The notes under the pieces: generated by a model
What the model saw: only the letters and a program-made list of their open reading frames with translations
What the model was told of the DNA's origin: nothing
Database searches by the model: none
Assembly (NCBI GenBank): GCA_937949615.1
Contig: CALEDQ010000008.1
Span: 1 to 64,000, forward strand
From: an uncultured bacterium
Lineage (GTDB): Bacteria > Muiribacteriota > Ozemobacteria > Ozemobacterales > Ozemobacteraceae
Length of the DNA stretch: 64,000 bases
Direction of reading: 5' to 3'
Translations under genes and position numbers: made by a program
In this document: one piece after another, positions 25,345 to 34,303 of the stretch
Layout of the letters: every line of letters begins with the position of its first letter
Numbering within the stretch: the first letter of the stretch is position 1

Positions 25345-26334
25345 ATGCAGGAAAAACTCTTGATCTCTCTCTGTCATACTCTCAGGGGCTATCTTACCGA
25401 GCCTAACGCCACCCGCCTGATCCAGCAGGCCTTCAGAACTCTCGAAAACCAGCTGCACGCCACCTACGCTTTCATCGCGTTGCAGAACCGCAAAACCTCA
25501 TATCTCGACATTCCACATTCTTTCGGTGTACAGCGCTCAAATCTGCAGGCTTTTCACAAGCGCATCGGCAGTAACACCATCGGTCGTATTTTCTTCAAAG
25601 ATGCGTTCAACGTCATTCAAAAGTCAGACGAGAGTGACGACTACATCGAAATGAGAATCGATAAGGATTACCACACCTGCCTGGCAATTCACATCGGCTG
25701 GGAAGGCCGCACTTTCGGCTTCATGGCGATTTATTTCGAGCACCCGATCGAAATCGACCTGACTCTTAAAAACTTCTTTCTCGCCATGGCCGGTGCCTGT
25801 TCGGCAGCCCTCGAAAAGGAAGAACTGCTGCGCCTGATTTCAGAACAGCGCCAGTTCGATGTCGACACCGGCATTTATACGCACCAGTTCTTTATTTCGA
25901 AGCTTGAAAAAGAGCTGCACAGCCTGCACAGTGGTCACAAAGACCTGGCTCTCGTCATTCTCGACCTCGACAACTACAAGCAGATCATCAATCTGCATGG
26001 TATCGAAGCGATACACGAAGTTCTGCGCCTGGCCGCCGAAGAGCTGAAAAGACACATCAAAGGCTGCGACGTTCTGGGTTCGCTCGGCATCGATGAATTC
26101 ATTTTATACATGCCCGACACAACTGCAGCCGAGGCCGAAAGAATTATCATCAAATACAATGAGCGTTTGAAGAAGATGACTTTCACCGGCTCTGACCTTT
26201 CGGCCGCCTTTTCGTGCGGCATTACCCAGCTGCGCGAGAACGAAGACGACCTCGACGCCTTGATTCATCGTGCCCAGATGGCTCTTTATACCGCCCGCAA
26301 AACCGCCGACCGCACTATCAGCGTCGAGTTGTAA
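25345..26334 (+). CDS. GAF-like plus degenerate GGDEF domain protein
   Basis: 329 residues. Residues 1-165 look like a GAF sensor (AFIALQNRKTSYLD, FGFMAIYFEHPIEI). Residues 170-329 are a GGDEF fold (LALVILDLDNYKQIINLHG, then VLGSLGIDEFILYMP). The active loop reads GIDEF instead of GGDEF, so one loop glycine essential for GTP binding in known diguanylate cyclases is isoleucine. Probably an inactive domain used for signalling by binding, although this is inference. AAGGA precedes the ATG. Confidence 0.85.
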   Translation: MQEKLLISLCHTLRGYLTEPNATRLIQQAFRTLENQLHATYAFIALQNRKTSYLDIPHSFGVQRSNLQAFHKRIGSNTIGRIFFKDAFNVIQKSDESDDYIEMRIDKDYHTCLAIHIGWEGRTFGFMAIYFEHPIEIDLTLKNFFLAMAGACSAALEKEELLRLISEQRQFDVDTGIYTHQFFISKLEKELHSLHSGHKDLALVILDLDNYKQIINLHGIEAIHEVLRLAAEELKRHIKGCDVLGSLGIDEFILYMPDTTAAEAERIIIKYNERLKKMTFTGSDLSAAFSCGITQLRENEDDLDALIHRAQMALYTARKTADRTISVEL

Positions 26335-26347
26335 TCAAAGGAAGTTT

Positions 26348-29300
26348 ATGACCCGTCAATTTTCAATCCAGGCCATGATTATGGCCTTTTTTATTGTTTT
26401 TTCCGCTTTTTTAACCGGCTGTGGCATGTTCGATGCTTCAACCGGCAGTCAGCCTGTTGCAGCTACCGGGGAAATGGCCGGTGATGCCTCACTGGCGATC
26501 CGCATTGCCCTGCCGCCTCAGGCTGAAGGCATCGAACCCTCATCGACGATCAGAGCAGTGACGACCGGGGCCCGGGTCAAGATCGTCCTGCAGATTCGTC
26601 AGCCAGGATCTGCCGACAACAAGGCCTTCTCGATCATCAAGATCGTCGATGTCGTCTCAGGATCTGCTGAAACCAGCATCAGCGGTCTTCCGGCCGGGCT
26701 GATCATCGTCAGGCTGCTGCTCGAAAACGCCAGCGTCGAAGGCTGGAAAGACTTCCACGGCGCCGGCGATCTGGCCGCCGGCACCACAAAAACCGTCGAC
26801 GTTTCGCCCCCGGGCTCGCGGCTGCCGGCCGACGTTCTTGCAACTACCCTGCAGCAGGCAATCAAAAACGATACACTGATGGCAGCGGCAGGTGCCAACC
26901 TCGCCACCAATCTGCTGAATGCGATCAAACTGATCGACGTAAACAGCGGCAACCCATACTCTGAAGCTGCTGACAAGCTGATCGAACAGGTTGCCCCGAC
27001 CGGCATGATCAAACTGGTATTCGACAACAGCGCCCGCACCCTGACCGGCTTCAACGGCAGTACTCAGGCCTGGCAACAGTCTTACGGCACCATTCTCGGC
27101 ACAAACTCCATCGCCGGAATCGCCCCGACGGCTTTCAATGTCGTGCGCATTGTCAGACAGGGCTTTGACAGCTACTCTCTGGTTGAATGGCGCGACAACA
27201 CTTCTCTGCTGAGCCTGGTAACCTGTCACAATAACCAGACAGGCGCTCTGCAGACGATGTTCATGAACCAGGGCATTCTCGATGGCTCGCTGCAGCTGTC
27301 GAGCACTGATTATCTGCTCAGCGGCTTCAATGTTTCGCAGAAAGCCCCGGCAGTCTGGCGCTGGAACACCACTAAGAATGCCTTCGCCGATGGCTTGTCG
27401 GCAGCGCAGCAAAACCTCGAATGGGAAAAATTCTTTACCGCCGAGGCCTACACTGCCAATCCGACCAGCGGGCTGATCGTGCAGAATCTGGTAATCGACG
27501 GCGCCGGCACCATTTCAGCGCTGGTCAAAATGCAGAGCGGCGTCACCCGCTCATATCTCGTCGACCCGGTAAACGGCGCTCTTACTGCCAATTACCCGGC
27601 AGAAGTGGTCCCCAATCAACCGCCAACCGTTTCGCTGACCGCGCCGGCTGCAGGCGCATCGATTGCCAACACGCAGACAGTGACCATTACCGCCAACCCT
27701 GCCGACAGCGATGGCAGCATCGCCGAAGTCGAGTTTCTCGCCAACGGCACCTCACTGGGCAAGGCAACCGCCGCTCCCTGGTCATACAACTGGTCAGGCA
27801 TGGCCGCCGGCACTTACAAACTCGTCGCCAGAGCCTTTGATAACAAGGGCTTTTCGGGTCTGTCGTCACCGGTTGAAATCACCATCACCGGCACCGGCCC
27901 GGTCAATCAGGCCCCCACCGTCAGCCTGACCGCACCGGTCGCCAATTCGACCTACACCTTTGGCTCGTCGGTCTCTCTCACAGCCAATGCCAACGACACC
28001 GACGGCACCATCAGCAAAGTCGAGTTCTACGCCGGCACCACTCTGATCGGCACCGACAATTCGGCTCCCTATGCGGTCACCTGGTCACAGCCGGCCGCCG
28101 GCAGTTATTCGCTGAAGGCGAAAGCTTACGACAACAACAACGCCAGCACCGATTCGACCGTCGTCGCCATCACCGTCAACGCCGTTAACTCAGGCAGTGG
28201 CCCAGACCTGATGATCAGCGAAATCGGCAGCCGCAAGTATTCAAATGTGGCTTTCTGGATCGAATTCACCAACAAATCTTCAGCTGACATTCAGCTTTCT
28301 GACTATGAAATAAGATCACCTTATACGACAACAGGTGGTTCAAGCATCGAAAAGGCCGCAACTTTCCAGCTGCCGGCCTATACTCTTGCACCGGGTAAAT
28401 TCGTGATTGTCAGATTCAATAATGACTCTGACAATATTGCCGGCCCCCTCGTCGTTCACGCATCCTATTCCTCAGGTAACCTGCCGTATTGGACAACCTG
28501 GGGCTTCATCGACCTGCGCAAAACCAGCACGGCACAGACTGTCGACTTTGTAAGATTCGGCAGCCCGAGCGCCTATTACGATTACACCCCATCACCGGCA
28601 AGCGAATGGTCAGGCTCGAATGCAACCGCCCTGACCGACCAGCTCGGCTACTCACTAACCCGAAACCTCGAAGAAAATGACAATAACACCGCCTCGAACT
28701 GGGTTTTGCGGGCCTTTCACACCCCGGCCGCCTATAACGACGTCATTTCAGACACCGATGGCGATGGCGATGGAATTCCGGATGAGAACGAGGCTCCTGG
28801 CAAAACCTTCTGCGGCCTGCCCTATTATGACTGGGGCGCGCGTGCCGGCGCCAAGGACATCTTTGTTCACATCGATTACATGGACCCACAGACAAACCCA
28901 ACAGCCGCACTTTCTGTCACTCCGAGAACCGAAGCCCTTCAGAGAATTCAGACGGCTTTTGAAAGAAAAGGCTTCAAGGTCCATTTCGATGTCGGAACTC
29001 TTTTTGGAACCACAATTGACAAGCACTGCCTCGACGGGCGCAGTCACAAAGTTGCCTACGCCGAGCGACTTTATCTGCGACCAGTCTCGGGTATTGCCGA
29101 TGCCTTCACTTACAAGGCTGCTTCAATGCCGCTGGCAAAGGTTCCGGTTTTCCATTACTGTCTTCTTGGCTATGAGCCATATGGCTCATTTGGCGGTCTC
29201 GGTGAGATGGATGGCAACGACTTCATCGTCACGCTTGGCGATGCAGGTTTTTCCACTTCCACAGCCAATGGTCTGAATTATCTGATCAATTCACAGGCCT

Positions 29301-29908
29301 CGACGATCATGCATGAGCTCGGGCATAACCTTGGGCTCTATCATGGCGGCGGCAGTGAAGAAAATTACAAGCCCAACTATCTCAGTATCATGAACTACAT
29401 GTATTCGAATTATGGCATTCCGACAATCGGTAATGGCTCATACGAAGAAGGCGACCGTTACTACTATTACCGCTACAGCGATGTTGGCGAGTCCGCTTTC
29501 CAGACCAGATATCTCGACAGCGGTGACTGGACCAGCCTGCACAATAGCCCATATTCAGAAAACATGCTGCTTGATTTTTCAGATGGAACCGGTGCCCAGA
29601 TCGTTGAAAGCAGCATCAACGAAGCAACCGGCCTTGGTCGCTCCGGCAGCGTCGGTGTCGACTTCAATGGCGATGGCGACAAAACCGACTCAGGCCTGTC
29701 TCTCGACCTGAACCCGACCGACACGCCAGGGAAAACGACTCTGCAGGATCACAACGACTGGGGGAAAATCCAGATGCGATTTTCCAATCAGTCTTCGGGC
29801 CTGTTTTCAATTCGCGCCTCTTCCAGCGGCCTGCCCGCAAGGAGCGACTATCTTTCAGAAGATTCGCAAAAAATAACCGTCTGCGACCCGACCGGTCTCT
29901 ATCGCTGA
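26348..29908 (+). CDS. Large lipoprotein: Ig-like repeats, lamin-tail domain and zincin metalloprotease
   Basis: 1186 residues from ATG 26348 (AAAGGAA upstream). The lipobox is FLTGC, giving lipidation at Cys24 or so. Domain order: about 40-400 unassigned; two bacterial Ig-like repeats at about 420-515 and 519-612 (each NQxPTVSLTAP...); a lamin-tail (LTD) beta-sandwich at about 619-740 (DLMISEIGSRKYSN); an Asp-rich calcium-loop segment at about 803 (DTDGDGDGIPD); and a peptidase domain with HELGHNLGLYHGG at about 988 and a Met-turn (SIMNYMYS). The HExxHxxGxxH zinc site is complete. It is a surface-anchored protease that probably degrades extracellular protein for amino-acid fermentation, which is inference. 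Confidence 0.88.
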   Translation: MTRQFSIQAMIMAFFIVFSAFLTGCGMFDASTGSQPVAATGEMAGDASLAIRIALPPQAEGIEPSSTIRAVTTGARVKIVLQIRQPGSADNKAFSIIKIVDVVSGSAETSISGLPAGLIIVRLLLENASVEGWKDFHGAGDLAAGTTKTVDVSPPGSRLPADVLATTLQQAIKNDTLMAAAGANLATNLLNAIKLIDVNSGNPYSEAADKLIEQVAPTGMIKLVFDNSARTLTGFNGSTQAWQQSYGTILGTNSIAGIAPTAFNVVRIVRQGFDSYSLVEWRDNTSLLSLVTCHNNQTGALQTMFMNQGILDGSLQLSSTDYLLSGFNVSQKAPAVWRWNTTKNAFADGLSAAQQNLEWEKFFTAEAYTANPTSGLIVQNLVIDGAGTISALVKMQSGVTRSYLVDPVNGALTANYPAEVVPNQPPTVSLTAPAAGASIANTQTVTITANPADSDGSIAEVEFLANGTSLGKATAAPWSYNWSGMAAGTYKLVARAFDNKGFSGLSSPVEITITGTGPVNQAPTVSLTAPVANSTYTFGSSVSLTANANDTDGTISKVEFYAGTTLIGTDNSAPYAVTWSQPAAGSYSLKAKAYDNNNASTDSTVVAITVNAVNSGSGPDLMISEIGSRKYSNVAFWIEFTNKSSADIQLSDYEIRSPYTTTGGSSIEKAATFQLPAYTLAPGKFVIVRFNNDSDNIAGPLVVHASYSSGNLPYWTTWGFIDLRKTSTAQTVDFVRFGSPSAYYDYTPSPASEWSGSNATALTDQLGYSLTRNLEENDNNTASNWVLRAFHTPAAYNDVISDTDGDGDGIPDENEAPGKTFCGLPYYDWGARAGAKDIFVHIDYMDPQTNPTAALSVTPRTEALQRIQTAFERKGFKVHFDVGTLFGTTIDKHCLDGRSHKVAYAERLYLRPVSGIADAFTYKAASMPLAKVPVFHYCLLGYEPYGSFGGLGEMDGNDFIVTLGDAGFSTSTANGLNYLINSQASTIMHELGHNLGLYHGGGSEENYKPNYLSIMNYMYSNYGIPTIGNGSYEEGDRYYYYRYSDVGESAFQTRYLDSGDWTSLHNSPYSENMLLDFSDGTGAQIVESSINEATGLGRSGSVGVDFNGDGDKTDSGLSLDLNPTDTPGKTTLQDHNDWGKIQMRFSNQSSGLFSIRASSSGLPARSDYLSEDSQKITVCDPTGLYR

Positions 29909-29920
29909 TTCTGTTCTTCG

Positions 29921-29966
29921 AGCCCGCCGGCCGCCAGTTTTCTGGCCTGGCCGGCGGGCTTTTTTA
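29921..29966 (+). terminator. Intrinsic terminator of the metalloprotease gene
   Basis: A 12-base stem (AGCCCGCCGGCC with GGCCGGCGGGCT) and a T-run. Confidence 0.9.
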
Positions 29967-29984
29967 CTGACGGTTTAACGGGGC

Positions 29985-30012
29985 TTGCTCTTTAATTTCA
30001 GGGTGCTATAAT
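29985..30012 (+). promoter_or_regulatory. Promoter of ortAB
   Basis: TTGCTC, 16-base spacer, perfect TATAAT, 43 bases before ortA. Confidence 0.55.
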
Positions 30013-30055
30013 CAGGGTGTTTTGCGCTGCAAAGTTATAGAAAGAGGTTACCGGA

Positions 30056-30340
30056 ATGAACGAAGTCAAAGCAGGAACCTGGGTTGAAGTCGAAAAAATT
30101 CTTCTCACCCCCGAACAGCGGGCGCCGCAGGTGCCCGAAGATACCCGTCACACGCCCTATGTTATGAGGGTTGCCGGCTTTCTGACGGCAGATGCGCTTT
30201 ATGGCACTGAAGTTACCATTAAAACCCTCAGCGGCAGAATGGTAACCGGCAATCTGAAGGTCGTTCGCCCCCACTACACCCACAGCTTCGGCGATACCGT
30301 CGAAGAACTGCTGACTATCGGCATCGGAGGCGAAATATGA
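30056..30340 (+). CDS. ortA: 2-amino-4-oxopentanoate thiolase, small subunit
   Basis: 94 residues (WVEVEKILLTPEQRAPQVPEDTR...) matching OrtA, the small subunit of the enzyme that splits 2-amino-4-oxopentanoate with CoA into acetyl-CoA and D-alanine. This is the last step of oxidative ornithine fermentation described in Clostridium sticklandii. Its stop overlaps the ortB start (ATGA), keeping subunits stoichiometric. The aminomutase and dehydrogenase of the pathway (oraSE, ord) are not in the window. Confidence 0.9.
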   Translation: MNEVKAGTWVEVEKILLTPEQRAPQVPEDTRHTPYVMRVAGFLTADALYGTEVTIKTLSGRMVTGNLKVVRPHYTHSFGDTVEELLTIGIGGEI

Positions 30341-31740
30341 CCCGCGACAATTCTTATCAGGCAGTGATGGCCCGCAAAAACGAGATCATGAAATCGTCGA
30401 TGGGCCTCGATTACGAAACCTACCGTCAGGGCGAACTCGCCTTCGACTATGAACGCATGATGAACGACTGCGGTTTCACGCTCGAAGATATCATCAGAAT
30501 TCAGAGCGAAACCAAGGTCGGCAATACCCCGATGTTCGAACTGCACAACCTGACCGCCGCCGTTCGCAAAATCAGTGCCCCGGGAAAAGGCGCCCGCATC
30601 TTCGTCAAAGACGAGGCCGCCAATGCTTCCGGCAGTTTCAAGGCCCGCCGCGCTTCGATTTCTGCCTACGTCGCCGCCCAGAAGGGCTATAAGGGCGTCA
30701 TTGCCGCCACTTCCGGCAACTACGGCGCCGCCGTCGCCTCGCAGGCTGCACAGCGCGGTCTCAAATGCATTATCGTGCAGGAAGTCTTCGACTCAAAAGG
30801 CATAGGCCAGCCAGAAATCGTCGAAAAGGGCCGCAAATGTGAAGCTTTCGGCGCCGAAGTCATCAAACTTTCGGTCGGCCCCGAATTATTCTATTACCTG
30901 CTGCTGACCCTCGAAGAAACCGGTTTTTTCAATGCCTCGCTCTACACTCCGTTCGGAATCAAGGGTGTCGAAAGCCTCGGCTACGAACTGACCAATCAGA
31001 TCCGCTCGATGACCGGTAAAGACCCCGATGCGGTCATGATCACCCACGCCGGTGGCGGCAACCTCACCGGCACCGCCCGCGGCATGCTTGCGGCCGGCTG
31101 CAACGCCCAGGTCATCGCCTGCTCCGTCGATCTCTCAGGGCTGCACATGGCCTCTGACCGCGATTTTAACCGCAAATCGTTCACGACCGGCCATACCGGC
31201 TTCGGCGTGCCGTTCGCAACCTGGCCCGACCGCACCGATGTGCCGCGCAACGCCGCCCGCAGCATGCGCTACATGGATGACTACATTCTCGTCAATCAGG
31301 GTGAAGTTTTCTATGTCACTGAACTGCTCGCCAAGCTCGAAGGCATCGAACGCGGCCCGGCCGGCAACACCAGCCTGACCGGCGCGGTTTCCCTGGCCCG
31401 CGAAATGGATGCCGACAAGATCATCGTCGTTCAGGAAACCGAATACACCGGCGCCGGCAAACACCACAACTCGCAACTGTCTTTCGCCCAGAAAATGGGC
31501 ATCGAAGTGCGCCGCGGCAACCCTGAAGAGGGCGTCAACGGCAAGAGTATCGTCATTCCCGAACGCCTCGCCCAGGTCAAGGGTCACCGCCAGGACATGG
31601 AAAAACTGCGCATCTCTTACCTGAAAAACGCCGCCAAACAGCTCGACCCGGCAAAATGGAGCGATATCGACCGTGCCTTCGTCGCCGCCGACGTCAAAAA
31701 AGACCTCAAATGGCTCGACCAGGCCCTGAAGCAGATATAA
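30337..31740 (+). CDS. ortB: 2-amino-4-oxopentanoate thiolase, PLP large subunit
   Basis: 467 residues of the fold-type II PLP family (threonine synthase-like). The Schiff-base Lys lies in NASGSFKARRAS, and the phosphate-binding glycine loop appears as HAGGGNLTGTARG. Length and pairing with OrtA identify OrtB. Product acetyl-CoA gives ATP via phosphotransacetylase and acetate kinase. Followed directly by a strong terminator, so ortAB is a two-gene unit. Confidence 0.9.
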   Translation: MTRDNSYQAVMARKNEIMKSSMGLDYETYRQGELAFDYERMMNDCGFTLEDIIRIQSETKVGNTPMFELHNLTAAVRKISAPGKGARIFVKDEAANASGSFKARRASISAYVAAQKGYKGVIAATSGNYGAAVASQAAQRGLKCIIVQEVFDSKGIGQPEIVEKGRKCEAFGAEVIKLSVGPELFYYLLLTLEETGFFNASLYTPFGIKGVESLGYELTNQIRSMTGKDPDAVMITHAGGGNLTGTARGMLAAGCNAQVIACSVDLSGLHMASDRDFNRKSFTTGHTGFGVPFATWPDRTDVPRNAARSMRYMDDYILVNQGEVFYVTELLAKLEGIERGPAGNTSLTGAVSLAREMDADKIIVVQETEYTGAGKHHNSQLSFAQKMGIEVRRGNPEEGVNGKSIVIPERLAQVKGHRQDMEKLRISYLKNAAKQLDPAKWSDIDRAFVAADVKKDLKWLDQALKQI

Positions 31741-31765
31741 AAGCTTTAAACCAGTCGAAACAGAT

Positions 31766-31800
31766 ACGCCGGGTCAGTATGCACTGTCCCGGCGTTTTTT
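31766..31800 (+). terminator. Intrinsic terminator of ortAB
   Basis: Stem ACGCCGGG/CCCGGCGT with a T-run. Confidence 0.9.
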
Positions 31801-31867
31801 AACTGAACCAGATCCACTGACAATATGCTTTGAACGCATGAGCTGATTATCGGCGGCGATACGTGAT

Positions 31868-32263
31868 TTATGGACGGTCCCAATTACTGAAAGCCGCAAC
31901 TGACAGCGCAAAGCCAAGCGGCAGTATTGAAAAAACACCAAGAACAAAGGTTATGCCAAGCGCTTTCATCCACTGCCCTGTCAGATTGTCCTCTTCATCC
32001 GGGTCGAGTGCTCTGGCTGCGATGAACAGGCAGATAATACCCACAAGCAGAATGACAACGAGCGTTACCAGAGGCGCAGAGGGTTCAGAAAAAACAACCC
32101 CGGCAGAAAAATATCCGGCAAGAGGCAGTAATGTGCTCAAAAAGCCTGCCCAACCACCATAGCTCTTGTGCTCATCAGGAGAACAGGCTCTGAAAACCAT
32201 GGAACCAACGAATGCCATGAAAAAAACCCATAACACCAGGACACTGTTCGTTGACTTTTCCAT
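31868..32263 (-). CDS. Hypothetical four-TM membrane protein
   Basis: 131 residues with hydrophobic segments at about 7-25, 37-57, 64-84 and 100-123 and an acidic loop (ALDPDEEDN). Between two amino-acid fermentation operons but not clearly cotranscribed with either. Family not recognised. Confidence 0.6.
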   Translation of the reverse strand: MEKSTNSVLVLWVFFMAFVGSMVFRACSPDEHKSYGGWAGFLSTLLPLAGYFSAGVVFSEPSAPLVTLVVILLVGIICLFIAARALDPDEEDNLTGQWMKALGITFVLGVFSILPLGFALSVAAFSNWDRP

Positions 32264-32434
32264 GCTTCCCTTCTTTTATGCCTTTGCCAATATCGACATC
32301 ACGGCAAAATCGGCGCATTCTTTGTCGCATCAGCTCTGCCACACAAAAATTACAGACCAGCCGGATAAAATTATATCATCATGCAGCAATCAATTAACAG
32401 AAAATAATGGTTTCAGTCAAAATAACAGCATAAA

Positions 32435-32465
32435 AATTGGGCCCTCGTGATGATTACGAGGGCCC
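32435..32465 (-). terminator. Intrinsic terminator of the kal-etf operon
   Basis: Perfect ten-base stem GGGCCCTCGT/ACGAGGGCCC followed by AATTTTTA on the minus strand. Confidence 0.85.
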
Positions 32466-32480
32466 GGCTGATTTTAATAT

Positions 32481-33491
32481 TCAAACGGAACGGGCGCGGT
32501 TGAGTTCTTCCTGCAGCGCCGGCAGCAGGCGGTTCACGTCTGTAACGATGCCGATATCGGCATAAGCGAAGATCGGGGCATCTTTATTTTTGTTAACGGC
32601 GACGATGAAGCCTGATTCTTCCATGCCGGCGACGTGCTGAATCATGCCTGAAATACCGCAGGCGAGGTAGAGATCGGGGCGCACGGTTTTGCCGGTCTGA
32701 CCGACCTGCTTGTCCTGGCTTGTCCAGCCGGCATCGACGACGGCGCGTGAGGCAGCGACCTGACCGCCAAGCATTTCGGCAAGATTCTGCAGTGACTGAA
32801 AGTTTTCGGGGTTTCCGAGGCCGCGGCCACCGGCGACGAGCACCGAAGCATCTTCGATATTCTTCTTCTCTTCCTTCTGCACGACTTCTTCGAGAATTTC
32901 GACATTGACGTCGGCTGCCTCGATTCTGCATGCGAACCTGACCGTTTCGCCGGTTCTGGCCGTATCGGCTTCGAGGCGGCGCATGACGCCGGGGCGCACC
33001 GTCGACATCTGCGGCCGGTGTTCGGGGCAGATGATCGTCGCCATGATGTTACCGCCGAAAGCCGGGCGGGTCATCAGCAGATTGCGGCTGGCGTCATCGA
33101 TTGCCAGGGCGGTGCAATCGGCGGTCAGCCCGGTTTTGAGCCTTGCCGAAACTCGCGGTGCCAGATCGCGCCCTATGGTGGTGGCGCCAAAGAACACGAT
33201 TCCGGGTTTTTCGGCGGTAATAACCGCGGTCAAAGCCTTGGTGAAAGGCTCGGTCATGTAAACGCCGAGGCGCGGGTCATCAACGAGTATGACACGGTCA
33301 GCGCCGTGAGCAATCAGACTTGCAGCCTGGGCATCGGTCAGATACGTGCCGGCGAGAACTGCGATCAGAGGCTCCTGCAGGGTATCGGCGATGCCACGAC
33401 CGGCACCGAGCAGCTCGAAGGCAACCTTCTGAATCTCACCGCGCCGCTGTTCGGCAAAAACCATCACACCACGATATTCAGATATATTCAT
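32481..33491 (-). CDS. etfA: Electron transfer flavoprotein, alpha subunit
   Basis: 336 residues. The C-terminal FAD domain shows the EtfA fingerprint: VAGGRGLGNPENF, SRAVVDAGWTSQDKQVGQTGKTVRPDLYLACGISG and IVAVNKNKDAPIFAYADIGIV. With EtfB it accepts electrons from acyl-CoA dehydrogenase, or gives them to it if the complex bifurcates from NADH to ferredoxin and crotonyl-CoA; the sequence alone does not decide. Last gene of a five-gene operon, 17 bases after etfB. Confidence 0.96.
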   Translation of the reverse strand: MNISEYRGVMVFAEQRRGEIQKVAFELLGAGRGIADTLQEPLIAVLAGTYLTDAQAASLIAHGADRVILVDDPRLGVYMTEPFTKALTAVITAEKPGIVFFGATTIGRDLAPRVSARLKTGLTADCTALAIDDASRNLLMTRPAFGGNIMATIICPEHRPQMSTVRPGVMRRLEADTARTGETVRFACRIEAADVNVEILEEVVQKEEKKNIEDASVLVAGGRGLGNPENFQSLQNLAEMLGGQVAASRAVVDAGWTSQDKQVGQTGKTVRPDLYLACGISGMIQHVAGMEESGFIVAVNKNKDAPIFAYADIGIVTDVNRLLPALQEELNRARSV

Positions 33492-33508
33492 TGTTTTTCT
33501 CCTGCCGC

Positions 33509-34288
33509 TCAGATGATGAACTTTTCTTTCAGGCTCTCGACGATGATTCTGGCACCGTCGCGCGGGTCAACTTCATAAACTTTTCCGGCCGAGCGGGTGC
33601 CTTTGGTATACGAGGCCTTAACCCTGGTCGGTGAGCCTTTCAGCCCGATATTGGCCTGATCGACATCGATATCGGCGAGGCCCCAGACTTTCACTTCACG
33701 CTTGTAGGCCTCGTAGATGCCGGCCATCGACATGTATCTGGCCTGGTTCATGTCTTTCAGTGTCGTGATCAGGCAGGGAAACTGCACGCGCAGGCGCTGC
33801 CAGCCATCTTCGAACTTGCGTTTGACCTCGATGGCCTTTTCCCCGACCTGCAGTTCGGTAACGTAGCTGACATGCGGAACCTGCAGATGCTCAGCAATCT
33901 GTGGCCCGACCTGTGCCGTATCGCCGTCGATTGCCTGGCGACCGCAGATGATCAGATCCCATTCGAGCTTTCTGATCGCGGCAGCCAGAGTGCTTGAGGT
34001 AGCCCAGGTGTCGGCACCGCCGAACGCACGGTCAGAGAGAAGAATCGCCTGATCGGCACCCATCGCCAGGGCTTCTCTGAGAGCGAGGTCTGCCTGTGGC
34101 GGGCCCATCGAAAGAACGGTGACGTGGGCGCCCTGCTGCTCTTTGAGAACGAGGGCGGCTTCGAGGCCGCTTTTGTCGTCGGGGTTGATGATGCTCGGAA
34201 CGCCTTCTCTGATGAGGGTTCCGGTGGTCGGATTGATTTTTACTTCGGTGGTATCTGGAACCTGCTTGATGCAGACGATGATTTTCAT
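33509..34288 (-). CDS. etfB: Electron transfer flavoprotein, beta subunit
   Basis: 259 residues. Typical elements: MKIIVCIKQVPDTTEVKINP, IINPDDKSGLEAAL, the nucleotide-binding stretch SMGPPQADLALREALAMGADQAILL, and the late IGLKGSPTRVKASYTK. Pairs with EtfA. Spacing of 15 bases from the dehydrogenase gene, with GGAG at the start, indicates cotranslation in one mRNA. Confidence 0.96.
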   Translation of the reverse strand: MKIIVCIKQVPDTTEVKINPTTGTLIREGVPSIINPDDKSGLEAALVLKEQQGAHVTVLSMGPPQADLALREALAMGADQAILLSDRAFGGADTWATSSTLAAAIRKLEWDLIICGRQAIDGDTAQVGPQIAEHLQVPHVSYVTELQVGEKAIEVKRKFEDGWQRLRVQFPCLITTLKDMNQARYMSMAGIYEAYKREVKVWGLADIDVDQANIGLKGSPTRVKASYTKGTRSAGKVYEVDPRDGARIIVESLKEKFII

Positions 34289-34303
34289 ATTGTCTCCTTC
34301 AGC

